A DNA stretch of 9,866 bases from Propionibacteriaceae bacterium (GTDB lineage: Bacteria; Actinomycetota; Actinomycetes; Propionibacteriales; Propionibacteriaceae): contig JAISCH010000353.1 of NCBI GenBank assembly GCA_031265725.1, positions 1-9,866 of the forward strand, in the 5' to 3' direction. The stretch's first letter is position 1. Each line of letters begins with the position of its first letter. The position numbers and the translations under genes were made by a program. The notes below the pieces were generated by a model. The model did no database searches and was not told the DNA's origin. It saw only the letters and a list, made by a program, of their open reading frames with translations. Below are positions 1-6,023 of this stretch, piece by piece.

Positions 1-336
1 GAAAAAACCTATGCTCTCGCCATAGATTTGAGCGAGGGCATAAAGGACATGTTAAATGACAACCCAGGTGAAGCCTATCTGCAGTTGTTCATGAACTATG
101 CGCTGGGCTTCATCAAGCAATTTCAAGAGTATTGCAAGAGACCAGATATCAACATCGTCGAAGATCGGTCCGGATTTTCCCTGGTTCCCATCTATGCGAC
201 TGATGAAGAGATAGAGCAGGCAATACTGGGATACGCAGAAGTAATTAAACCGCTTCGAGACAATCTTCCTGCATCGGATAGAAAGCTGCGAACATTGGGT
301 TTGATCGTCGCACCACCACAGACGTACAAAGAGTAA
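1..336 (+). CDS. C-terminal part of a probable ArsR-like winged-helix transcriptional regulator (5' truncated by the window)
   Basis: The reading frame is open from base 1 to the TAA at 334-336, giving 111 visible residues, so the gene begins before the window. A TTG at 28 is possible as a start but unlikely, because the frame continues upstream without a stop. The first residues, EKTYAL, resemble the 'wing' end that follows the helix-turn-helix in ArsR/HTH_20 regulators (typically GIVEKxY). The rest is a helical, charged C-terminal domain with no membrane segment. It sits 130 bases upstream of a promoter with clear inverted repeats that drives ABC-transporter genes, which is the usual position for a local repressor. 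The DNA-binding helices are outside the window, so the family call rests on the wing-like start and the context. It is inference, not a motif match. Confidence 0.5.
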   Translation, partial: EKTYALAIDLSEGIKDMLNDNPGEAYLQLFMNYALGFIKQFQEYCKRPDINIVEDRSGFSLVPIYATDEEIEQAILGYAEVIKPLRDNLPASDRKLRTLGLIVAPPQTYKE

Positions 337-381
337 ATCAACAACATTTCTGGCGATAGAATTATAGGGAGGAACTCGCTA

Positions 382-410
382 TTGACTTATTGTTATCACT
401 ATGGTATTAT
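382..410 (+). promoter_or_regulatory. Sigma-70-type promoter of the PLDc_N/ABC transporter cassette
   Basis: A -35 hexamer TTGACT (382-387, 5 of 6 to consensus) and a -10 hexamer TATTAT (405-410, 5 of 6) are separated by exactly 17 bases. This places the transcription start near 416-418, about 50 bases before the TTG start of the first cassette gene. Nothing else in 337-466 is coding, and no terminator hairpin is visible after the upstream gene, so read-through from the regulator is also possible. Confidence 0.75.
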
Positions 411-429
411 TATCATGTTGATAACAATA
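388..429 (+). promoter_or_regulatory. Candidate operator: 11-bp inverted repeat with an additional inner half-site
   Basis: TATTGTTATCA at 388-398 is perfectly repeated in inverse as TGATAACAATA at 419-429. Inside lies a second TTATCA (410-415), so TTATCA occurs at 393 and 410 (17 bases apart) and its complement TGATAA at 419. The pair TTATCA-tgt-TGATAA (410-424) is a compact palindrome of its own. The left arm starts directly after the -35 box and the right arm covers the predicted transcription start, so a bound protein would block RNA polymerase. The natural candidate ligand is the product of the truncated upstream gene. Confidence 0.6.
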
Positions 430-466
430 CTCTCATAAATAAAATACGACCCGAGAGGATCGTGCC

Positions 467-670
467 TTGGACGCCCTAACAGAATATCTACCCCTCCTGG
501 TGCCGTTGGTAATAGCACAACTCATCCTTGCGATTGTCGCACTTATCCATGTGTTGAAGCACCCGCATTACCGATTCGGAAACAAACCCATGTGGATATT
601 GATAGTGCTACTTTTTCAGACTGTCGGTCCGATCGTTTATTTCATTTTCGGGAGAGATGAAGAGCAATGA
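467..670 (+). CDS. Small membrane protein with PLDc_N (phospholipase D-nuclease N-terminal type) domain
   Basis: This is a 67-residue protein with two predicted membrane helices, about residues 9-30 and 43-63. Between them is a short basic loop (HVLKHPHYRFGNKPMW), and the protein ends in an acidic tail after the typical PIVYFIFGR motif. This is the whole PLDc_N domain standing alone; the catalytic HKD phospholipase domains are missing. The TTG start at 467 is supported by a purine-rich ribosome binding site GAGAGGA (453-459) and by the domain beginning at once. A GTG at 462 is in another frame. The stop overlaps the ATG of the ATPase gene (ATGA). Such mini-proteins are found beside BcrA-type ABC genes. 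Their job is not established; an accessory or immunity subunit of the transporter is an inference. Confidence 0.75.
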   Translation: MDALTEYLPLLVPLVIAQLILAIVALIHVLKHPHYRFGNKPMWILIVLLFQTVGPIVYFIFGRDEEQ

Positions 671-1584
671 ACGTGCTTGCTATCGACGGGTTATCAAAGA
701 GCTTTGGCACACAAAAAGTAATTGACAATCTCTCCCTTTCCGTGCCGGAGGGAGCCATTTTCGGCTTTATTGGTCAAAATGGTTCTGGTAAAACAACGAC
801 TATGAAAATGGTGTTGGGACTGCTGAAAGCTGACAACGGGACCATCCAAGTCTGTGGTGAAACAGTAAACTATGGACAGACGAAAACGAACCGCCATATC
901 GGATATTTACCAGACGTGCCGGAGTTTTACAATTATATGAGGCCGTTGGAGTATCTGGCTCTCTGCAGCGAAATCGCCGGGCTTTCAAAATCGGAAACAA
1001 TGGAGCGGAGTGATGAGCTGCTAGCTCTGGTCGGGCTTGCTGGCTTGAAAAAGCGGATAGGTGGCTTTTCCCGTGGGATGAAGCAACGACTTGGCATCGC
1101 ACAGGCGCTGTTGTCCCATCCAGCGCTGCTGATTTGCGATGAGCCGACGAGTGCCCTTGATCCAGTTGGACGAAAAGAGATACTGGAGATTTTGATGAAA
1201 ATTAAAGGTTCCACGACAGTTATATTCTCGACGCATATTCTATCTGATGTTGAACGGATTTGCGATCGCGTTGCCGTACTACACAATGGTGGCATCGCTG
1301 TCAGCGGAACACTCTCTGAGATCAAAGCCCTGCATGGGCAAGATAGTCTTTTTCTGCAATTTTCAGCTAACGATGAAGTCGAAAGATTCATAGCTTGCGA
1401 AACCATATCGCCACTGCTTCTCGGTGCTGAAGTAAATGAGACAGAAATCGCTCTACATGGTGCGGATATGAACTATATTCAGCACAGCGTCATAGCAGCA
1501 TTGGCGCAGCTTTGCCTTTGCCCGTCGAAGATGGAGCTTGCGGAGCCGACTCTGGAGAACTTATTTTTGGAGGTAGTACAGTGA
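667..1584 (+). CDS. ABC transporter ATP-binding protein, BcrA/NatA-like
   Basis: This 305-residue ATPase is expected to energise export by the membrane protein encoded next to it, at the inner face of the membrane. Visible motifs are Walker A GQNGSGKT (36-43), signature FSRGM (134-138) in place of the textbook LSGGQ, Walker B ALLICDE (with D158 and E159), D-loop SALDP (162-166) and the switch histidine H190 in FSTH. At the Q-loop the sequence reads YLPDVPEFY (80-88), without the usual glutamine, a change I recall in drug-type BcrA relatives. Residues from about 220 on form a C-terminal accessory domain ending in the family-typical EPTLENLFLEV. The start overlaps the previous stop and the end overlaps the permease start by 4 bases each. 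Substrate cannot be told from the sequence; bacitracin-like or lantibiotic peptides are typical for the family. Confidence 0.93.
   Translation: MNVLAIDGLSKSFGTQKVIDNLSLSVPEGAIFGFIGQNGSGKTTTMKMVLGLLKADNGTIQVCGETVNYGQTKTNRHIGYLPDVPEFYNYMRPLEYLALCSEIAGLSKSETMERSDELLALVGLAGLKKRIGGFSRGMKQRLGIAQALLSHPALLICDEPTSALDPVGRKEILEILMKIKGSTTVIFSTHILSDVERICDRVAVLHNGGIAVSGTLSEIKALHGQDSLFLQFSANDEVERFIACETISPLLLGAEVNETEIALHGADMNYIQHSVIAALAQLCLCPSKMELAEPTLENLFLEVVQ
1569..1573 (+). promoter_or_regulatory. Ribosome binding site deciding the permease start
   Basis: GGAGG lies 7 bases before the GTG at 1581, inside the last codons of the ATPase gene. It favours 1581 over the in-frame ATG at 1512, which would add 23 non-membrane residues overlapping the ATPase coding end. 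Confidence 0.85.
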
Positions 1585-2342
1585 GCGGATATATTGCTTT
1601 CACGAAAAAGGAGTTCACTGAAAATATCCGAAACTACCGCTCGCTCATTATGCTTGTCCTATTCATTTTCTTTGGAGTGTCAAGCCCATTACTCGCCAAA
1701 TTCTCGCCGCAGCTTGTTGCAGCGTTCGCAATTAATATAGACATTACCTTTGCGGAGCCCACTGCACTTGACGCTTGGGCACAGTTCTACAAAAATATAT
1801 CCACGCTTGGCTTAAGTCTGACGATAATCCTTTTCAGCAGTTGCCTATCCAGTGAGTATGCAAAGGGAACGCTTACCATCATGCTCACCAAAGGATTGTC
1901 GCGCAAGGCAGTAATAATGTCGAAGTTTTCTGCCGCCGCTACAATAACGACAATCAGCTATTGGTTGAGTTTTGGTATTGCCTATGGATATACCGTCCAT
2001 CTCTGGCCTGATGTGGAATTGCCACATGTAGTATTTGCCGCATTTCCGGTCTGGGTTACTGTTTTGCTTTACTTATGCATCCTCATGCTAGGTTGTGTAC
2101 TGTTTCGGCAAGCGTTTACCAGCATCCTCTTTTTACTGGTAGCAACAGTCGTCATGTCGCTGCTGGGTATGGCTTCACAATTTGAAGCTATCAGCCCCTC
2201 TTTCCTTGTTTCAAAAAATGTTGACTTGCTTTCCAACACGGTGACAATAAATCAATTTGCCATACCGGCTATTACTTCTATCATAATATCGGCACTACTG
2301 CTGATATTATCGATTGTCACGTTCAGGAAAAAACAACTTTAA
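1581..2342 (+). CDS. ABC-2-type transporter permease
   Basis: This 253-residue integral membrane protein has about six hydrophobic segments (roughly residues 21-40, 74-90, 116-137, 150-174, 179-198 and 227-247). The cytoplasmic loop after the second helix (SSEYAKGTLTIML...LSRK, 90-109) matches the ABC-2 family pattern E-x-x-x-GT...SR that contacts the ATPase. The N-terminus (about residues 8-20) forms a charged amphipathic stretch, also family-typical. The GTG start is set by GGAGG at 1569 and overlaps the ATPase stop (GTGA), so the two subunits are likely made in equal amounts. One ATPase plus one permease would form a homodimeric exporter. The DNA is AT-rich like the other cassette genes and unlike the ispE gene 40 bases downstream. 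Confidence 0.9.
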   Translation: MSGYIAFTKKEFTENIRNYRSLIMLVLFIFFGVSSPLLAKFSPQLVAAFAINIDITFAEPTALDAWAQFYKNISTLGLSLTIILFSSCLSSEYAKGTLTIMLTKGLSRKAVIMSKFSAAATITTISYWLSFGIAYGYTVHLWPDVELPHVVFAAFPVWVTVLLYLCILMLGCVLFRQAFTSILFLLVATVVMSLLGMASQFEAISPSFLVSKNVDLLSNTVTINQFAIPAITSIIISALLLILSIVTFRKKQL

Positions 2343-2355
2343 CCAGCCCCGCAAA

Positions 2356-2381
2356 GCCATGCGACACAGTCGCACTATGGC
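2356..2381. terminator. Hairpin between convergent genes, probable bidirectional terminator
   Basis: GCCAT (2356-2360) plus GCGAC (2361-2365) can pair with GTCGC (2369-2373) and ATGGC (2377-2381), leaving a 3-base loop ACA and a 3-base bulge ACT. The ten-pair stem fills most of the 39 bases between the permease stop and the ispE stop. The U-tract is poor (TTT on the minus strand, none on the plus strand), so termination strength is uncertain. Confidence 0.5.
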
Positions 2382-3308
2382 TCAGATCAATAGCCGGGCA
2401 CCGGGCACCGGGCCGTGGACCCGGCGCAGGTTATGTCCCAGACCCTCGCTGCTCAACTGCACTGACAATTCGATGGCAGCGGCCTCACTGCGGCACAAAA
2501 AAGCGATGGTCGGCCCTGATCCGGACACCACTGCACCGAGCGCGCCAAGTTCCAGGCCGCTGGAATAGACCTCCCACAAATCCGGCCGCAGATTCAACGC
2601 CGCTGGCTGCAAGTCGTTCACCAAGGCTTTGCCCAATTGCTCCGCATCGCCCTTGGCCAACGCGTCACAAATGGACTGCTCCGCTTTCAACGGTTGACTC
2701 CCGCGTGGGTACAACTGGTCGAATCTGGAGAAAACGGCCGGCGTCGACAACCCCTGCTCGTCCAAGGCCAGCAGCCAATGGTACGTCCCCCGGCTCAGCA
2801 CCGGAGTCAGTTGATCGCCCCGATTCACTCCCAACGCTGTCCCGCCGCGCAGGCAGAACGGCACGTCAGCGCCCAATTCGGCGCCCAGCACGGCCAGCCT
2901 GGCTGAGTCGATCGACAAGTCCCACAGCGTCGCGCAGGCCAAGAGCGCGCCAGCGGCGTCAGCGGAACCGCCAGCCATCCCACCAGTGACCGGAATATCC
3001 TTCTCGATCACCAGCCGCACCCCGAGCCGATGCTCCGCCCCCGCCCAAGCGGCTAGTCGGGCGGCGGCCTGACCGGCCAGGTTGGCTAAGCCGGTGGGCA
3101 CCGCCGCCGCTTTCGGCCCCAGCACTTCCACGCTGATCTCGCCCGGTGGAGCATGCTCCGCCCGCACATTGTCATAGACCGACACCGCCTGGAAGATAGT
3201 GACGAGGTCGTGATAGCCATCCGGACGGCGCGGCCCAGAGCGCAGGGCGAGATTTATTTTGCCGGGGACTCGCACTACGACGTGGTCACAGTCCGCTGAG
3301 AATTTCAT
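2382..3308 (-). CDS. ispE: 4-diphosphocytidyl-2-C-methyl-D-erythritol kinase
   Basis: IspE phosphorylates the 2-hydroxyl of CDP-methylerythritol with ATP, the fourth step of the cytoplasmic MEP isoprenoid pathway. The 308-residue protein shows the GHMP-kinase layout. The N-terminal PGKINL has the active-site lysine K17, GYH follows at 31-33, and the glycine-rich phosphate loop GGMAGGSADAAG spans 109-120. GADVPF holds the catalytic aspartate D148, and the C-terminal GHMP motif SGSGPT lies late in the protein. The length is normal for actinobacterial IspE. The ATG is 6 bases after the rsmA stop with only a weak upstream GGGAT, so coupled translation is likely. It is the last gene of the leftward operon and meets the ABC cassette tail to tail. 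Confidence 0.97.
   Translation of the reverse strand: MKFSADCDHVVVRVPGKINLALRSGPRRPDGYHDLVTIFQAVSVYDNVRAEHAPPGEISVEVLGPKAAAVPTGLANLAGQAAARLAAWAGAEHRLGVRLVIEKDIPVTGGMAGGSADAAGALLACATLWDLSIDSARLAVLGAELGADVPFCLRGGTALGVNRGDQLTPVLSRGTYHWLLALDEQGLSTPAVFSRFDQLYPRGSQPLKAEQSICDALAKGDAEQLGKALVNDLQPAALNLRPDLWEVYSSGLELGALGAVVSGSGPTIAFLCRSEAAAIELSVQLSSEGLGHNLRRVHGPVPGARLLI
2394..2414. repeat. Three tandem heptamers at the 3' end of ispE
   Basis: CCGGGCA at 2394 and 2401 and CCGGGCC at 2408 are three successive 7-base units inside the last codons of ispE. The unit is not a multiple of three, so a copy change would alter only the extreme C-terminus of the kinase. Confidence 0.7.
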
Positions 3309-3314
3309 AGCCGC

Positions 3315-4214
3315 TCAATCCCGATGAGTTTGTATCCCATTTTCCCGGCTGGGCAAAACCTTCGCCACCCCAACAAAGTCCGCGATGCCGAGCACTTCGC
3401 CGCGCGCCTGCGGATCGACGCCTATCGCTTCCAATGCCAAGGCGGCTGCGGCGGACGATCCGAATATCCCGGCCAGCGCGGAACGCAGCATCTTGCGCCG
3501 CTGGGCGAACGCGGCGTCGATCACCGCGAAAGCAGCCTTCCGCAGCTTGTCGCCATCAGCTTCCGACGCGGCCCAGCCCAAGTCGGCCCGGCTGAACCGG
3601 ACCAGCCCGGAATCCACCTTGGGCACCGGCCAAAACACACTCGGCGGCACGCTGCCGATCCGCTCCGCGCCGCCGTACCAGGCCAACTTCGCCGAGGGCA
3701 CCCCGTAAACCTTGGAACCGGGAGCGGCGACCAGCCGGTCAGCGACCTCGGATTGCACCATGACCAATCCCCGCTTGATTGAAGCCACATCGGCCAAGAG
3801 CCGCAACAGCACCGGAACGCTCACGTTGTAAGGCAGATTCGCCACCAGCGCGTCCGGAGTTGCCATGACGCCGGTGGCAGCCCCGAATTCCACCCGCAAG
3901 GCATCCGCCTCGACGACCGTCAACCGTTCGGATGCCTCCGGGGCCAGCGCGGCGACAGTTTGCGGAAGCCGTCGGGCCAGCACCGGCTCGATCTCGACGG
4001 CGACCACATCCGCACCGGCCTCCAACAGCCCCAAGGTCAACGAGCCCAGCCCCGGCCCGACCTCGAGCACAGTGTCGCCAGCCCCCACCTCAGCCGCCGC
4101 CACGATACGCCGCACCGTGTTGGCGTCGTGGACGAAGTTCTGCCCCCTGGTCTTGGTCGGGCGCAAACCGATCTCAGCCGCCAACTCGCGGATCGTGCGC
4201 GGATCGAGCAGCAT
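3315..4214 (-). CDS. rsmA: 16S rRNA adenine(1518)/(1519) N6-dimethyltransferase
   Basis: RsmA/KsgA transfers four methyl groups from S-adenosylmethionine to the two adjacent adenines of the helix-45 loop in 16S rRNA during 30S assembly. From the ATG at 4214 the protein has 299 residues. It shows the N-terminal GQNFVHD (24-30), SAM motif [10 protein letters not shown] (50-58), acidic motif II VEIE (73-76), EADAL (102-106) and the catalytic NLPYN (126-130). The target-binding region [13 protein letters not shown] follows. GGGGAG at 4225-4220 lies 5 bases before this ATG. An upstream in-frame ATG at 4262 would lie deep in tatD and has no such support. The tatD stop shares its last base with this start (TGATG). 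Loss of the enzyme gives kasugamycin resistance in other bacteria. Confidence 0.96.
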   Translation of the reverse strand: MLLDPRTIRELAAEIGLRPTKTRGQNFVHDANTVRRIVAAAEVGAGDTVLEVGPGLGSLTLGLLEAGADVVAVEIEPVLARRLPQTVAALAPEASERLTVVEADALRVEFGAATGVMATPDALVANLPYNVSVPVLLRLLADVASIKRGLVMVQSEVADRLVAAPGSKVYGVPSAKLAWYGGAERIGSVPPSVFWPVPKVDSGLVRFSRADLGWAASEADGDKLRKAAFAVIDAAFAQRRKMLRSALAGIFGSSAAAALALEAIGVDPQARGEVLGIADFVGVAKVLPSRENGIQTHRD

Positions 4215-5068
4215 CACCACTCCCCGAAGACGACCACCGCGTTGGCGGTGAGCTGGGCGCAAAATTCAACCAGGCCCGCGCCGCGCCGCTCAGCCATGAA
4301 ACGCACCGTGTTCGGGATCAGGTAGGGGCCATTCGGCTTGCCCCGATGCGGCATGGCGGTGAGGTAGGGCGCGTCGGTCTCGACCAGGATTCGCTCGGCC
4401 GGGGCGATATCCAACGCCTCTCGCAACGGCTCGTTCGCCTTGAAGGTGACCGTGCCCGGAAAGGACAGCCAGAATCCGCGTTCCAGGCAGTCCCGGGCGA
4501 AAGCCACGTCGCCGGAGAAGCAGTGCATCATCACCTTCTCCGGAGCACCCTCAGCATCCAGCATGGCCAAAATATCGGCATGGGCGTCCCGGTCGTGGAT
4601 CACCAGCGGCAAGCGATACTTCTTCGCCCAAGAAATGTGCCGGGCGAAAGCCAGTTTCTGCAATTCCTGGGCGGCGGGGTCGGTGGTGCGGTAGTAGTCC
4701 AGGCCGGTCTCCCCGATCCCGCGCACCCGCGAGCTGGACGTTATCAGCGCTTCCAAGTCGGCCAGTCCAGCCTCCAGCGCATCGCCCAGCCGGGCGGCGT
4801 CGTTGGGGTGGATGGCCACACAGGCGACGACTCCGGAAAAACTGTCGGCGAATCCGACCGATTCCGCTGACGAAGCGACATCGCAGCCCACATCGACCAC
4901 TTGGCTGACGCCGACAGCGCCGGCCATCGCCAAGATTTCGGCAACGGTACGCCCGCTGTGCCTAGCCGTGCTGGCGAGGTGGGTATGGGCGTCGATCACC
5001 GGAACTGGCAACGGCTGGGGGGCAGTTGGAAGCGGAACCCGTGCCGCTGATCGGCCGTCGCTCATCAT
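4214..5068 (-). CDS. tatD: TatD-family metal-dependent hydrolase (DNase)
   Basis: TatD proteins are two-metal TIM-barrel hydrolases with 3'-5' exonuclease or DNase activity, acting in the cytoplasm. All family ligands are visible in the 284 residues: DAHTH with H28 and H30, AIHPND (H87), GETGLDYY with the bridging glutamate E120, LVIHDR (H158), MHCFSG (H182) and VETDAPYL with D232. The N-terminal 22 residues are proline-rich and precede the barrel. ATG codons at 5068 and 5065 are both possible; GGAGGAG (5078-5072) is spaced slightly better for the second. The start overlaps the rsmI stop by 4 bases. In many actinobacteria metG lies just upstream and an rpf gene just downstream; both are absent here. 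The DNA substrate in this organism is unknown. Confidence 0.94.
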   Translation of the reverse strand: MMSDGRSAARVPLPTAPQPLPVPVIDAHTHLASTARHSGRTVAEILAMAGAVGVSQVVDVGCDVASSAESVGFADSFSGVVACVAIHPNDAARLGDALEAGLADLEALITSSSRVRGIGETGLDYYRTTDPAAQELQKLAFARHISWAKKYRLPLVIHDRDAHADILAMLDAEGAPEKVMMHCFSGDVAFARDCLERGFWLSFPGTVTFKANEPLREALDIAPAERILVETDAPYLTAMPHRGKPNGPYLIPNTVRFMAERRGAGLVEFCAQLTANAVVVFGEW

Positions 5069-5904
5069 TCACTCCTCCGGGCGTCCAAAACCAATTGATA
5101 CAACTCCTTGCGAGGGAACCCGGTCTCGACGGAGACTTGGGCGACCGACGCCGAATGTGACACAGCGGACGGCACTTCAGCCAACACCCGTCGCACCGCC
5201 TCCTCGGCATCCAACTGGACTCGCTGTTCCCGGCCCGCCACACAGACTGTCAGCTCACCGCGCACCCCGGCTGCGGCCCACTCAGCCAGTTCAGCCAGCG
5301 TGCCGCGTTTGGTCTGCTCGAAGACCTTGGTCAGCTCCCGGCTCACCGAGGCCCGCCGCTCAGCCCCGAACGCAGTTATCGCCGCCGCCAACAGCGCGCT
5401 CAACCGGTGCGGGGCCTCGAAAAAGACCATCGTGCGGTCCTCGTCAGCCAATGCGGCCAATCTGCGGCTCCGCTCCCCGGCTTTGCGGGGCAGGAATCCC
5501 TCGAAGCAGAAACGATCCGTCGGCAGCCCAGACACCGCGAGGGCAGTCAGCACCGCCGACGGACCCGGCACCGCCGTCACTGGAATATCCGCCTCAATTG
5601 CCAACTTGACCAGCCGGAATCCCGGATCGGACACCGTTGGCATACCCGCGTCGGACACCACCAGCACAGTCAGCCCAGCCCGTAAATCCTCGACCAACCC
5701 GGCAGCGCGCGCGGCCTCGGTCTGATCGAAGTACGACACCACCCTGGCCGTGGACTCGACTGCCAGCCCGGCCAGCAACGTCTTCAACCTCCGGGTATCC
5801 TCGGCGGCTATCACATCAGCCCCAGCCAGCGCGCGACGCAGCCCCTCGGAGGCGTCCGAGAGATTCCCAATCGGCGTGCCCGCCAGCACTAATCGTCCAG
5901 TCAC
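5065..5904 (-). CDS. rsmI: 16S rRNA (cytidine(1402)-2'-O)-methyltransferase
   Basis: RsmI methylates the ribose of C1402 in the decoding centre of 16S rRNA, using S-adenosylmethionine. The 279-residue protein has the tetrapyrrole-methylase fold: GTPIGNL (9-15), AEDTRR (34-39), the SAM-site motif SDAGMP (84-89), VPGPSA (112-117), FEGFLPRK (134-141), EAPHRL (163-168) and SRELTK (188-193). A short C-terminal helical domain (about 232-276) is also typical. The GTG at 5904 is the earliest possible start, because an in-frame TGA stands at 5910-5908, and a later start would cut into the first beta strand. GAGG lies only one base before it, too close for a normal ribosome binding site, so a leaderless or near-leaderless message is possible. 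It heads the leftward operon rsmI-tatD-rsmA-ispE and diverges from pmt. Confidence 0.96.
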   Translation of the reverse strand: MTGRLVLAGTPIGNLSDASEGLRRALAGADVIAAEDTRRLKTLLAGLAVESTARVVSYFDQTEAARAAGLVEDLRAGLTVLVVSDAGMPTVSDPGFRLVKLAIEADIPVTAVPGPSAVLTALAVSGLPTDRFCFEGFLPRKAGERSRRLAALADEDRTMVFFEAPHRLSALLAAAITAFGAERRASVSRELTKVFEQTKRGTLAELAEWAAAGVRGELTVCVAGREQRVQLDAEEAVRRVLAEVPSAVSHSASVAQVSVETGFPRKELYQLVLDARRSE

Positions 5905-5984
5905 ACCTCAGAGCTTTCCATATCTTGACCAGAATGAGATATCGAGGGAGGCAGATTGACCCAAAGGCGACATTGAAAGCGGCT

Positions 5985-6017
5985 TTGACGCTGACATTGG
6001 GCACTATCTAATACGAT
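5985..6017 (+). promoter_or_regulatory. Promoter of pmt, probably giving a (near-)leaderless mRNA
   Basis: TTGACG (5985-5990) and TCTAAT (6007-6012) each match consensus at 5 of 6 positions with a 16-base spacer. The overlapping TACGAT (6012-6017) fits the actinobacterial TANNNT pattern and ends 6 bases before the GTG at 6024. Either -10 box puts the transcription start between about 6019 and 6024, at or a few bases before the start codon. No purine-rich ribosome binding site is present. Confidence 0.6.
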
Positions 6018-6023
6018 TACCAG

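Noticed and set aside
85..90. Replication origin or att-like direct repeats flanking the AT-rich cassette
   Set aside because: No repeat shared between the left part and the 2343-2400 boundary was found by eye, and the left boundary is outside the window.
1512..1580. Upstream ATG start of the ABC permease
   Set aside because: It overlaps the ATPase by 73 bases and adds a non-family segment; GTG 1581 has GGAGG and the coupled GTGA overlap.
4215..4262. Upstream extension of rsmA to the ATG at 4262
   Set aside because: The extra 16 residues are arginine-rich, lie inside tatD and have no ribosome binding site, while ATG 4214 has GGGGAG at the right distance.
3932..4870. Long plus-strand reading frame of 312 codons
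   Set aside because: It is antisense to rsmA and tatD, which have all their family motifs. The translation is rich in Pro, Arg and Gly, the usual mark of a shadow frame in GC-rich DNA.
4803..5609. Plus-strand frame of 268 codons
   Set aside because: It is opposite tatD and rsmI, low in complexity, with no recognisable domain.
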